Source: Charina bottae (Eukaryota > Chordata > Lepidosauria > Squamata > Charinaidae). From it: a stretch of DNA of 64,000 nucleotides. The notes below the pieces were generated by a model. That model saw only the letters and a list, made by a program, of their open reading frames with translations, was not told where the DNA came from and did no database searches. Positions 22,190 to 31,435 of this stretch are shown here, piece after piece. The DNA is taken from contig JALMGJ010000005.1 in NCBI GenBank assembly GCA_023362775.1, forward strand, positions 67,657,963 to 67,721,962, in the 5' to 3' direction. Both the position numbers and the translations under genes were made by a program. How positions within the stretch are numbered: position 1 is the first letter of the stretch; each line of letters begins with the position of its first letter.

Positions 22190-22867
22190 ATGCTTGCCTG
22201 TAATTCCAGGTGTCGTTTGACTACCCACCTTAGCATTCCAGTCTCCTGTAATGAAAATGACATCTCTTTTTGGCGTATTATCCAGTAGGTGCTGCAGATC
22301 CTCATAGAACTGATCTACTTCTGCTTCTTCAGCATCTGTGGTTGGGGCGTATATTTGGATCACTGTGATGTTAAATGGCTTACCCTGAATTCGAATTGAG
22401 ATCATTCTATCGTTTTTTGGATTGTATCCAAGCACTGCTTTAGCCACTTCATTATTAATTATGAAGGCTACTCCATTTCTTCTGTGGTCCTCTTGTCCAC
22501 AGTAGTAGATCTGGTGGTCATCTGATGTGAAGTGGCCCATTCCAGTCCATTTCAGTTCACTGACACCCAAAATGTCTATATTTAATCTTGACATCTCACC
22601 AATAACCACATCCAATTTGCTCTGGCTCATAGATCTTACATTCCAGGTTCCTATGGTGTGTTGATCTTTAGAACATCGGATTCGTCGTTCACCACCAGCA
22701 CCGTCGGCCGCTAGCCGTCCTTTTGGCTTTGAGCTAGCTGTGTCATCACATCTGGGGCTAGTTGAACTTATCCTCTGTTCCTCCCCAGTAGCATTTTGAC
22801 CTTCTTCCGACCTGGGAGTCCCATCTTCTGATGGTATACCGACATATCTCTGGTTGTACTGATCCAT
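22190..22867 (-). pseudogene. Bov-B endonuclease, 5' portion
   Basis: Starts at Met 22867 and runs to the SINE. Motifs: TIGTWNVRSMSQSKLDVVIG, ILGVSELKWTGMGHF (catalytic Glu), YYCGQEDHRRNGVAFIIN, NITVIQIYAPTTDAEEAEV and FITGDWNAKVGSQ. This is the AP-endonuclease-like nicking domain of RTE LINEs. The ~65 residues before TIGTWN are Ser/Glu-rich. The frame continues a short way into SINE sequence before stopping. Confidence 0.88.
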
Positions 22868-23063
22868 TTAGTTTTCACGGCAAGAATTCTGGGGTGGGTT
22901 GCCGTTACCTTCCCCAGGGATCGTATTTAGTCTGACCTCTCTGCCATGACCTTCCCGTCTTGGGTGTCCCTTCACGGTTTAGCTCATGGTGCTCATTGAG
23001 GTGCTCAAGCTCCAGCAGCACAACAAGGTAACGATCTCCTTTGCTGGAGAATAAACTGCATTA

Positions 23064-23404
23064 CTTAGCTTAAAATTTTTTTGAAGTTATTTGAATCAAG
23101 ACAACAAATCCAACAGGAATGAGACAACATACAGTAAATAAAATGTGTCTCTGTGTCTGTGCCTGCATCTCTCTGCTTCTGTCTTAGCTGGCAGGCTTAC
23201 GCTAACTGTTTTGTTTTTAATGTTCCTTCCTCTAATCTTTGTATAAGTTGGCTGGCTGGTAGCAATTGTCATGGATCTCCCCCTACTTATTCTTGTGGCC
23301 CTGAGTGTAAAACATGAAAAACAAAAACTGATTCCAAGTTCCCATTGTCTCCTAAAGCTGGAACCCATGAAAGCTTCAAGTTTTTTCCAACAAACTATTA
23401 AGCC
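23064..23404. other. unannotated interval between Bov-B and Gypsy element
   Basis: No recognised feature. The minus-strand frame 23096-23467 crosses into the LTR and shows no domain. Confidence 0.5.
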
Positions 23405-23409
23405 TTTTC

Positions 23410-23775
23410 TGTAAGGTGCTCCATCCAATATCAGTAATCTCCCTACTCTAGAGTAACCCACAGACACGAGGGTTCTTAGAAGCAGAAGAGTTTATTACAG
23501 CATACAGAAGTTAGCACGAACAAAGACTTGAATGACTGAAACAAGTAAAGCATGCACATTTAAACTCCCCCCCCCAAGGTTCTTGGATGGTGACACGTGT
23601 ACTTCGTGTCTTCCCTGGTGCTCAGACATCCGCTGGCGAAGATGTGGAATTGCGATCGTTGGCTAGGTGTGAACCGGTCTGTTTCAAAGCCGGCGTCTCT
23701 TTTGAGTCAGTTGCAGCCTCCTGGAATGTGCATATCTGTCTAGCGCCTTTGGCAGAGATCTGCCGATCTCTGACA
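23410..23775 (-). repeat. 3' LTR of Gypsy element
   Basis: On the sense (minus) strand it runs TGTCAGAG to CCTTACA, beginning TG and ending CA. Carries TTTAAA and AATAAA signals as in the other LTR. Confidence 0.92.
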
Positions 23776-23913
23776 TGTTCCCGGTCCAAGATGCTCCCCC
23801 CGCCCCATTAGCAACGTTTGCTGTTGAATTAGCTAATTAAACAGTTTCATACATTTCCTGTGAGGAGAGAGCACAAAAGTAGTTTAATACATTTCCTTGT
23901 TCAGGTGCCCGTT

Positions 23914-24471
23914 TCAATGAGGTTTGTCCGGGAACTCCCTATGAAAAGCTTTTACTAGTTTGGGCGCGCGTGTGTGTTTCACGCTGACCCACTCCTTGTC
24001 TCCTATCGGCAGGTGTTGCCACTTTGCTAGGTATTGCAACTGCCCCTTGTGCCATCTAGAGTCCAGAATCCTATCTATCTCAAAGTGTGGTTCTCCCTCA
24101 ACCAGTATTGGAGCAGGTTCCTCTGGTTCCGGGTGCCAGTGCTGGGAAATGTGGTATTGTTTCAATAGGCTAATGTGGAAAACAGGGTGTACCTTTCTTA
24201 GTGACTTTGGTAATTGCAGTTTCGCCGTTACTGGGTTAACGATTTCGATAATTGGGAATGGACCTATGAATTTGGGCGCTAGCTTTTGTGAAGGTTGTGT
24301 GGCCCTCAGATTTTTTGTTGACAAGTACACCTTGTCCCCTACTCTCAGTTCCCATTCCCCCGCCTGTTTGCGGTCGGCGTGTTTTTTATAACTTGCCTTG
24401 GCTTCCTGTAATGTTTTTACCATGATTGGCCAATTGCTTGTTATTTTTGCGATCCATTCATCCGCTTTCAA
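23914..24471 (-). CDS. Gypsy Pol C-terminal tail with chromodomain
   Basis: 186 residues in a frame offset from pol by one base, so a small indel near 24480-24490 has split integrase. The first part is the integrase C-terminal GPY/F-like module: VGDKVYLSTKNLR, LAPKFIGPFPIIEI, KVHPVFHISLLKQYH. A chromodomain follows at about residues 125-175: FEIDRILDSRW, LQYLAKWQHLP and KEWV. Chromodomains on integrase tails bind modified histone tails and direct insertion in chromoviruses. Confidence 0.9.
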   Translation of the reverse strand: MKADEWIAKITSNWPIMVKTLQEAKASYKKHADRKQAGEWELRVGDKVYLSTKNLRATQPSQKLAPKFIGPFPIIEIVNPVTAKLQLPKSLRKVHPVFHISLLKQYHISQHWHPEPEEPAPILVEGEPHFEIDRILDSRWHKGQLQYLAKWQHLPIGDKEWVSVKHTRAPKLVKAFHREFPDKPH

Positions 24472-24479
24472 TGGTTGTG

Positions 24480-27362
24480 CTAGTTCTGCGCTTTGGTCAT
24501 AGCCAATTCGGGAATGGCCACAAACTCCTGTCCTGTGGCTATCTTAAATGGCAAAAACCCAGGGCTTTGATGTAGCGTGTTATTGTAAGCAACCTCTGCA
24601 AACGGCAACAGTTCAGCCCAGTCGTTTTGTTGGTAATTAATGTAGCATCTAAGGTACTGGTCCAATGTGGCATTAAGGCGTTCGCTCGCCCCATCTCTGC
24701 ACGGATGGAACGCACTACTGAGCCCCTGTTCCAATCCAATCAGCTTCAAAAATGACCGCCAAAACTTGCAAGTGAAAGCGCTGCCGCGATCGCTGATTAT
24801 GCGTTCCGGCGTTCCGTGAGCTCTATAGATGTGGTGAATGAACAGCCTAGCTAGTGTTTGAGCGTTCAGTATTCCCTTGCATGCAATGAAGTGTGCCTGT
24901 TTAGAAAATAAATCTGTGACCACCCAAATGGTCGTGTTCTTTTTGCTCATTGGTAAATCCACTATAAAATCCATGGCAATATGCTTCCATGGTTGTGTGG
25001 GGTTTGCTACTTCCTGCAATTTCCCTGTAGGTTTTCCCATTTTTCGTTTGGCGGTTGCACGCACTGGGCATGAGCGCACGTAGCTTTTAACGTCTGTGCG
25101 CAACGATGGCCACCAAAATTTGCGCCGGATTAAGTGTAATGTTTTCACGAATCCGAAATGTCCTGCCGTTTTGTGATCATGATGTATGTTCAAGACCTTT
25201 TGCCTTAAAGGCTCAGGGACATAGGCTTTGTTATCTTTCCACCCCACTCCATCCTTGTCCACTAGGGTGTGTTTATTTTCCCCCCACCAGGCGTCTGTTA
25301 CTGTTGCCGCCCGCAGTTCGGCTGTCCACGGGTCGTTCTCAGCCACGCGCGTCGCGCTGCTGCAGGTGATTGCCATGTTGCCCTCCCTCCTCCCTTCTGG
25401 TGCCAATGGGCTCTGAGCCTCCGCTGGCTGGGACGGGATGAGCGACTCAATGACCTCCTCCATTTTGCCCTCATGTTGTGGCAAACGTGACAATGCATCC
25501 GCCAAGTAGTTTTTTCCCCCAGGGAAGTACTTCAATGTGAAATTGAATCTGCTGAAAAATTCCGCCCACCGGAGGTGTTTAGGATTTAATTTTCTGGGGG
25601 ATTTGAGAGCTTCCAAGTTTTTGTGGTCAGTCCACACTTGGAACGCCTCTGCTGCCCCTTCCAGGAGGTGTCGCCACGTGCTTAGGGCATGTTTGACAGC
25701 GAATGCCTCTTTCTCCCAAATATGCCATTGTTTTTCCGTCTGATTAAACTTCCGGGAAATGTATGCACATGGTCTTAATTTCCCACTGTCATCTGCCTGC
25801 AGTAGTATGGCCCCAACTGCGCTAATTGATGCGTCCGTGTGTATCACGAACGGTTTGTCTGCTTCTGGGTGTTTGAGGATGGGCTCCTTCGTGAACATCG
25901 CCTTCAGCTTATCAAAAGCTTCCTGGCATTCTTGTGTCCACACGAGTTTTGTGCTCGGTGGCGGGGCTTTTGCTTTTGCACCCTTGCTTTTTGTTTTTAG
26001 TAAATCAGTCAGGGGCAACACAATCTGTGCGAAATCCTGAATGAATTGCCTATAGAACCCCGCAAACCCGAGAAATGCTTGCAGCTGTCTGCGCGTTCGG
26101 GGGGGCTGCCAACCCAGGACCGCTTTGACTTTCTCAGGGTCCATTTCAATGCCCTCATGCGATATGCGATACCCCAAGAAGTCTAGTTGTTCCTTGTGAA
26201 ATTCACATTTCTCAAGTTTCACATATAGCTTCGCCTCAAGTAATTTCTCTAACACCCTCCCAACTCGTTCCATATGTTCCTCCAAATTTTCAGAAAAAAT
26301 CAGTATGTCGTCCAAATATACAATTACCCCCTTGTACAGAAATTCATACAACACTTCATTTATGAACCTCATGAAGATTCCCGGTCCCCCTGCAATCCCA
26401 AACGGGAGCACCCTGTATTGAAAAGATCCCAATGGGCAATTGAATGCAGTTTTCCACTCGTCCCCCTCCCTTATGCGAACCCGATAGTAAGCTTCCCTGA
26501 CATCCAGTTTCGTGAAAATTTTCCCTTTAGATAGTTGGGCTAACATGTCTTTCAGCAGCGGGAGAGGGTACTGTCTCGTAAACAAAATTGCATTAAGACC
26601 CCTGTAGTCAGTGCACAGTCGGAGGGACCCGTCTTTTTTCTTCCTGAACAATACTGGGGCTGCAAGGGGGGAGTTGGCTGGTTCAATAAAACCACGTGCC
26701 AAATTTTTATCTATGAATTTGCGCAATTCTTGTAGTTCTTTTTGCGTCATGGCATACATCTTGGGCTTGGAAAAAGGTGTTCCTGGGATGAGGTCAATCG
26801 TTGCATCTGACTGCCTGTGGGGGGGTTCTTGCTCACATTCCTTTTTGCCGAATACCTCCACCACCAGGAGATATTTCTCTGGTATCTTATCTGTGGGTGT
26901 GCCACCCCCATGGTCCTGCTCCCCCTCCTCAAGCTCCATCCCGGTTGCCCCCAGTTCAAGGTTATTAGGTGTGCTGTCACAGTCCATCTCAAGATAAGTC
27001 CCGTCCATAAAGTCCAATTCGCCCGAAACCCAATCCACCTTGGGGTTTCTTGCCCTCAGCCACTTCAGTCCTAACACGATAGGTTGTGTTGCAATGGGGG
27101 CCACTAGAAAGCGTAAAGTCTCTACATGGGTACCCATAGTCATTTGTAGTCCTTCCGTGTAAAACTCCACTGGCCCCCCCTTCAGTTCAGACCCGTCTAA
27201 TTGACAAAATGTGATGGGGGTATTGAATCTACAAAGGGTTAGCCCCATCTTGGTTGCTACGTTCGGGTGCATCAAGTTTCTAGAGCAACCCGAGTCCAGC
27301 ATTGCAACTCCCTCATATTTCTTCCCCCCACCCAAAGTCCTCAACCGTACCTTTAGGTGCAT
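24480..27362 (-). CDS. pol: Gypsy Pol: protease, RT, RNase H, integrase
   Basis: 960 residues from the first Met; the frame is open further upstream to the slippery site. Protease LDSGCS at about 22-27. RT with LRLCTDYRGLN at about 247, KLDVREAYYRV at about 285 and YLDD at about 349-352. RNase H with HTDAS at about 508. Integrase has HHDHKTAGHFG at about 727 and catalytic D798, D858 and E894 (35 residues between the last two). The second Cys of the HHCC zinc motif is Arg (SCPVRATAK, about 764), expected to weaken integrase. The motif PFGIAGGPGIF near 321 is also unusual. The stop at 24480 lies in a region continued by the next frame. Confidence 0.93.
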   Translation of the reverse strand: MHLKVRLRTLGGGKKYEGVAMLDSGCSRNLMHPNVATKMGLTLCRFNTPITFCQLDGSELKGGPVEFYTEGLQMTMGTHVETLRFLVAPIATQPIVLGLKWLRARNPKVDWVSGELDFMDGTYLEMDCDSTPNNLELGATGMELEEGEQDHGGGTPTDKIPEKYLLVVEVFGKKECEQEPPHRQSDATIDLIPGTPFSKPKMYAMTQKELQELRKFIDKNLARGFIEPANSPLAAPVLFRKKKDGSLRLCTDYRGLNAILFTRQYPLPLLKDMLAQLSKGKIFTKLDVREAYYRVRIREGDEWKTAFNCPLGSFQYRVLPFGIAGGPGIFMRFINEVLYEFLYKGVIVYLDDILIFSENLEEHMERVGRVLEKLLEAKLYVKLEKCEFHKEQLDFLGYRISHEGIEMDPEKVKAVLGWQPPRTRRQLQAFLGFAGFYRQFIQDFAQIVLPLTDLLKTKSKGAKAKAPPPSTKLVWTQECQEAFDKLKAMFTKEPILKHPEADKPFVIHTDASISAVGAILLQADDSGKLRPCAYISRKFNQTEKQWHIWEKEAFAVKHALSTWRHLLEGAAEAFQVWTDHKNLEALKSPRKLNPKHLRWAEFFSRFNFTLKYFPGGKNYLADALSRLPQHEGKMEEVIESLIPSQPAEAQSPLAPEGRREGNMAITCSSATRVAENDPWTAELRAATVTDAWWGENKHTLVDKDGVGWKDNKAYVPEPLRQKVLNIHHDHKTAGHFGFVKTLHLIRRKFWWPSLRTDVKSYVRSCPVRATAKRKMGKPTGKLQEVANPTQPWKHIAMDFIVDLPMSKKNTTIWVVTDLFSKQAHFIACKGILNAQTLARLFIHHIYRAHGTPERIISDRGSAFTCKFWRSFLKLIGLEQGLSSAFHPCRDGASERLNATLDQYLRCYINYQQNDWAELLPFAEVAYNNTLHQSPGFLPFKIATGQEFVAIPELAMTKAQN

Positions 27363-27424
27363 TGTCGGGTTGTTGCGACCACTTCCGTTGCGCCCCTTTG
27401 TGGAGGTCTGTCCTGTGGCGCTCG

Positions 27425-28348
27425 TTAGAACAGACCTGCCTCGTTTCCCGCCGGCTGGAATTCGGCATCAGAGTCATCGCTGTCATCTTCCAGGTCCGGA
27501 TTCTGCCATGGGTTCACCATTGCCGCTGCCGCCCCTTTGCCTTTGTTGGGTGTCGCTTTGTAGTTGCCCCCGTCTGCTGACTTTTTCGGCGGGGTTTTTT
27601 CTTTGAAAGTCACCTTCCCCTGGGGGCAGGAACTTAGTCTGTGTCCCTCCTTCCCACAACGGAAACAAAGTCCATCTTTCATCCTACGGTCCTTCTCCTC
27701 TTCCCAGTTCCGTTGTTTCGCGTTCTTTCGGGAATGAGTGACAAAAGTCCCCTCTTTTTTCTGCAAGAGTTGCAAGCTCCTGATACTCTGTAGCTGCAAT
27801 CTGTTGCTTTCAATCTTCCCCGCTAGTTGGATCCACCCCTCTAGTGTTCCTGGGTCATCTCTGTCTAGTGCCCTTTCAAGCAGGTCCTGACGAAGTCCAT
27901 ACTGGAAATGTTCAATTTTAAATGATTCCGGCCAGTCCGGTAGTTTTGACAGGAGCTTTTTAAAGTCCATAGCGTATTCAGCTACTGATCTATTCCCCTG
28001 CCTTAAACTCCGTATCTGTGCTCTAGCTGATACTTTCGACAGCGTATCCTCAAATCTCTTGCGAAGGGCGTACATGAACTTCTGAAAGTCCAACAGTTCA
28101 CGTGCCCCGCTGTCATGTAATGCGACCAGCCAGTCGCCCGCCTCCCCCTCCAAAAAGCTGGAGACATACCTGACTTTGCTCACCTCCATTCGGAAGGTGT
28201 GTTCAAATTCTTCCATGAATCCCTGTACGTGCATTAAGAAACATGCCAGTTTCTTGGGATCTCCATCAAATTTCACTGTTAGTTCGCCTATGCCACCCGG
28301 CGCCTTGACCCCCCATGGGATCCTACCTTGGTCATAGGACGGGGTCAT
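27425..28348 (-). CDS. gag: Gypsy Gag (capsid and nucleocapsid)
   Basis: Uninterrupted frame of 307 residues. A retrotransposon capsid-like region spans about residues 20-190 and includes FDGDPKKLACFLMHVQGFM and YVSSFLEGEAGDWLVAL. A CX2CX4HX4C zinc knuckle lies at about 228-241 (CFRCGKEGHRLSSC). It packages element RNA. The frame ends shortly after a GGGAAAC slippery site, from which pol is reached by a -1 shift. The start used is the first ATG of this frame. The true N-terminus may lie in the upstream coiled-coil segment. Confidence 0.9.
   Translation of the reverse strand: MTPSYDQGRIPWGVKAPGGIGELTVKFDGDPKKLACFLMHVQGFMEEFEHTFRMEVSKVRYVSSFLEGEAGDWLVALHDSGARELLDFQKFMYALRKRFEDTLSKVSARAQIRSLRQGNRSVAEYAMDFKKLLSKLPDWPESFKIEHFQYGLRQDLLERALDRDDPGTLEGWIQLAGKIESNRLQLQSIRSLQLLQKKEGTFVTHSRKNAKQRNWEEEKDRRMKDGLCFRCGKEGHRLSSCPQGKVTFKEKTPPKKSADGGNYKATPNKGKGAAAAMVNPWQNPDLEDDSDDSDAEFQPAGNEAGLF
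27443..27449 (-). promoter_or_regulatory. GGGAAAC -1 ribosomal frameshift site
   Basis: Sense-strand G GGA AAC in the gag frame, seven codons before the gag stop. After a -1 slip the frame is open from here through the pol Met at 27362, with no stop. The same heptamer is established for the sushi-derived mammalian gene PEG10. Confidence 0.82.
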
Positions 28349-28980
28349 GAATGGGTGAGTGTAGGGATGAAATTCTTCCTCTTCCCCCCCCCCCCATCGC
28401 TTTCGAAGCCCGGTTCCACGATGTCCTCCGCATCTTCAGACATCCCCGTGCTCTGTACCCTTTCTCTGGGTTCATCTAATTTCTCCATCATCCTTTCCAA
28501 GACTGTCCCCAACGAGTCCAGTTTGGTATTTATTAGCCCTACTTCCAGGTGCAAATGTGATACCTGGTCTTCTAACCGCTCGATGCGCTGGGTTGGGGTG
28601 ACTCTCTTCTTGGTTCCTTTCCCCCCTTTCTACTTTATCCCTTCGCCCACGGCGACGGACCATCCCACCAGCCTCGGCTTGGTGATATTGAGGTTAAGGG
28701 GGGTTTTGTGTACCTCTTGGTGTTTCTCTTTCCTCAGAGCTTTTTTTTCTTCCCGCTTGTCGGTGGCCTCGGTAGAGTTGTCCTCCGCTCGCTTGGCTGC
28801 TCCCTCCATCGTCTGGGTGCCTGATGAGCTGGGTCTGGCTTCTTCGTTGATTTCCTCCGCCTCTACCGGCCTCATTCCGCGGTGCTGAGTTGTGGTTGTA
28901 TACGTGACCACCTTCAACCGAGGGTTCGCTGATTTTTCAGAGTAATCCCCGGGATGGTTAGTCAAAAATTTTTGATTCAA
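28345..28980 (-). pseudogene. gag leader / N-terminal coiled-coil region, frame-broken
   Basis: Two frames precede gag. The 28980-28630 frame is Glu/Lys/Thr-rich. The 28554-28345 frame reads NTKLDSLGTVLERMMEKLDE, a short amphipathic helix typical of sushi-type Gag N-termini. It ends with a TGA that overlaps the ATG at 28348. A G run (C run at about 28386-28397 on the plus strand) lies between the helix and the stop. Homopolymer slippage, real or from sequencing, could separate it from gag. Confidence 0.6.
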
Positions 28981-28986
28981 GTCTTT
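28975..28986 (-). promoter_or_regulatory. putative self-priming primer binding site
   Basis: One base inside the 5' LTR the sense strand reads AAAGACTTGAAT. This is the exact complement of ATTCAAGTCTTT at 29111-29100, the predicted first 12 nt of the element RNA. It does not begin with the TGG usual for tRNA-primed elements. Same logic as Tf1 self-priming. Confidence 0.6.
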
Positions 28987-28987
28987 A

Positions 28988-29356
28988 TGTAAGGCGCTCC
29001 ATCCAATATCAGTAATCTCCCTACTCTAGAGTAACCCACAGACATGAGGGTTCTTAGAAGCAGAAGAGTTTATTACAGCATACAGAAGTTAGCACGAACA
29101 AAGACTTGAATGACTGAAACAAGTAAAGCATGCACATTTAAACTCCCCCCCCCCCCAAGGTTCTTGGATGGTGACACGTGTACTTCGTGTCTTCCCTGGT
29201 GCTCAGACATCCGCTGGCGAAGATGTGGAATTGCGATCGTTGGCTAGGTGTGAACCGGTCTGTTTCAAAGCCGGCGTCTCTTTCGAGTCAGTTGCAGCCT
29301 CCTGGAATGTGCATATCCGTCTAGCGCCTCTGGCAGAGATCTGCCGATCTCTGACA
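28988..29356 (-). repeat. 5' LTR of Gypsy element
   Basis: Paired with 23410-23775. Differences seen by eye include TGTAAGG(C/T)GCTCC, CAGACA(T/C)GAGG, TT(C/T)GAGTC, CATAT(C/T)CGTC-type changes and a longer C run. Confidence 0.92.
29069..29142 (-). promoter_or_regulatory. LTR promoter and polyadenylation signals
   Basis: On the sense strand TTTAAA lies at 29142-29137. ATTCAAGTCTTT begins 31 nt downstream at 29111, a typical spacing for a transcription start. AATAAA follows at 29074-29069. R would then run from about 29111 to about 29050. Inferred, not measured. Confidence 0.55.
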
Positions 29357-29361
29357 TTTTC

Positions 29362-30574
29362 AAACCATTTCAAATTTAGTTCCATGGCAATGCTGCTGAA
29401 CTCTTCCACTGGAACATTTGGAGAAGGGCTGATTTGTTCTGAACTGAAAGCAAAGCATGTGTTCTATTTCATACACATCCCTAAAAAAATTAAGCATGAA
29501 CAGTCTGATACCTAAACAGGATGCTAGTAAGTCTAGCATTTTCTAATAATAAATTCTGTGTTCTAGAGCCAGTATATGTATGGACTGGCAGGTATGAGAT
29601 GGGAGATGTTTTAACCAGGAAGTTATTTTAAGTACAAGAAGATATTTTCTTTTTAAAATCATGTTTAAATTTTACCCACCTAGAGCCTTTGAGATAGCGT
29701 GAAGCTACAAACTGATCAACATGCACCACTTTCCTGGCAAACTGAGTATTTTGATATAAAGCAACTATATCATGGGAATAGGAAGTGTAAACTTCCAGTG
29801 GATATGTTGAAGGTTTTGTGGCCAAAGGCAATCACACTGAAAAATTCTGAAAGCTAGGAATCTGTAGAATACAGAAACTGTAATCAAACTTCACACTAAA
29901 TGATCTGATTCTTTTGGGTTAACTTTGGATTCTGTTTTCAGTATTAGAAGTCATAGCTGACTTGTACACAGTTATTTTAATAGCTTCACAAATGTTTCCA
30001 TTTTAATAAAGCTGTGCACACCCAATCATTATTTATCAACGAGAGCACTATTTTCTGGAGATTATTCTTGATTATACAACACTTCCGTTTTTACCATATT
30101 TTATCCTCCTGAGGAGAAATATGTTCAGTGGGAGTTATTCAACCATAATGCACAAGAATGTAATCCTGATTATTTTATCCTGAAGTGAAAGAAATGAGGC
30201 AACACCTACTCTTTTACCCCAAGCTACCAGCCCAGGCACAATTCTGGGTAAACATGCACAAGATTACACTACAAACATTTGTTCTATTCAAGATAATTAA
30301 ATTTAATGTTATGGTCAGTTAACAACACACCCAGACAGGTTGTTACGAAATATAAGAATACAGTGTACAAGCAACACAAAATGAGACTCTTTAACTGTCT
30401 GTAATTCTCAGGCTCATCATTCTCAGATGCCTTAATATGAGGAGAAGGTTGTTACAAACATTATTAAGAATTCCAAAATATTTCCTTACAAAATTCTCCT
30501 GTCGTAAATGGTCAAAAACTAACACTGTATAGATAAAAGTGTATCATCTGAAATGGGTATTTTTTTTTTATTAT
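29362..30574. other. unannotated interval
   Basis: AT-rich, no gene or confident repeat seen. Confidence 0.5.
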
Positions 30575-31095
30575 TCAAATTTATTCCCCGCCCATCTCCC
30601 ATGCAAGGGACTCTGGGCAGGTTACAATAAATAAAAATTTAAAAACTATACAAAATATCTAAAAACACAAACAAAACATAATAAAATAAAATCCAGGATG
30701 GGCTTGGACCCGCAGAATAGATAGTGGAGCTATGGGGCCAGCCAACCCCAGGAGGCACTACCGCCTCTGTCGTCCCAGGCCAGGTGGCAGAGCCAGGTCT
30801 TAAGGGCCTTCCGAAAGGCCAGGAGGGAGGGGGCCAGTCTCACCTCCGGGGGCAGAATATTCCACAAGGCGGGCGCTATCGCAGAGAAGGCACGCCTCCT
30901 GGACCCCGCTAGATGGAATTCTCTTGTTGAGGGGGTCTGAAGCATGCCCTCTCTGCACGCACGGGTGGGGCGGGACGACGTTATCAGGACGAGACGGTCC
31001 CTCAGGTACCCTGGTCCTATGCCATGTAGGGCTTTAAAGGTAATCACCAACACCTTGAATTGGACCCAGAAGCAAACTTCCAGTATTGCTGGAAG
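30575..31095 (-). mobile_element. L2-type LINE 3' end, well preserved
   Basis: Minus-strand coding (about 31095-30730) includes VLVITFKALHGIGPGYLRDR, RRAFSAIAPALWNILPPEV and LAFRKALKTWL, the C-terminal block of L2-like LINEs. The 3' UTR contains CAGAGTCCCTTGCATGGGAG and ends in an A-rich tail near 30575. Better preserved than the copies at 10385 and 48350. Confidence 0.82.
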
Positions 31096-31139
31096 AAAGC
31101 ATACTAAATGGGTGGCATAGAATAAATAATAATTTAGAG

Positions 31140-31427
31140 CAGTGTTTCTTAACCTTTTTTCTCTCAGGGTCCCCTTCCCACTTTTAAAAATTATGGAGGA
31201 TCCCAAAAGAGCTTTTGTTTGTATGGGTTATATTTATCAATATTTATCATATTAGAAATTAAAATTGATGCATTTGCTGCCACTACTGCTTCTCATAATT
31301 GTTTGATGGGATTTTAATATTGTATTATTTTTCAACATAGGCTGGCAAATAATTTTGATTTTGTGGATCCCTGAGATGGTCTTTGGGGACCCCCAGGGGT
31401 CCTAAGACCACACTTTAAGAAACACTG
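31140..31427. mobile_element. hAT-type non-autonomous element
   Basis: Ends CAGTGTTTCTTAACC and its imperfect complement ending AAGAAACACTG. Flanked by ATTTAGAG and CTCTAGAG, a decayed 8-bp duplication. No ORF. Confidence 0.75.
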
Positions 31428-31435
31428 CTCTAGAG

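Larger units (their letters stand above)
18317..23050 (-). mobile_element. Bov-B LINE (RTE clade), near full length, compound insertion
   Basis: Flanked by a 13-bp duplication AATAAACTGCATT at 18304-18316 and 23051-23063, so the whole block is one insertion event plus later additions. In sense order (minus strand) it holds a 5' UTR (about 23050-22870), AP-type endonuclease and RT. Its 3' end occurs twice (19917-19742 and 18755-18326). An RTE-like LINE on the plus strand (18758-19730) sits between the two 3' ends. A SINE (21851-22188) interrupts the endonuclease. Bov-B is a hallmark of squamates and is known for horizontal spread. Confidence 0.88.
23405..29361 (-). mobile_element. chromodomain Ty3/Gypsy LTR retrotransposon
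   Basis: Complete insertion on the minus strand with 5-bp target duplication TTTTC at 23405-23409 and 29357-29361. Two ~366-369 bp LTRs differ at about five positions plus a poly-C length change, so the insertion is young. Order: 5' LTR, putative self-priming site, gag, -1 frameshift site, pol (PR-RT-RH-IN), chromodomain tail, G-rich tract near 23810-23794, 3' LTR. The layout fits vertebrate chromoviruses of the sushi group. A frameshift before the chromodomain and a lost integrase zinc ligand suggest this copy is non-autonomous. Confidence 0.93.
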
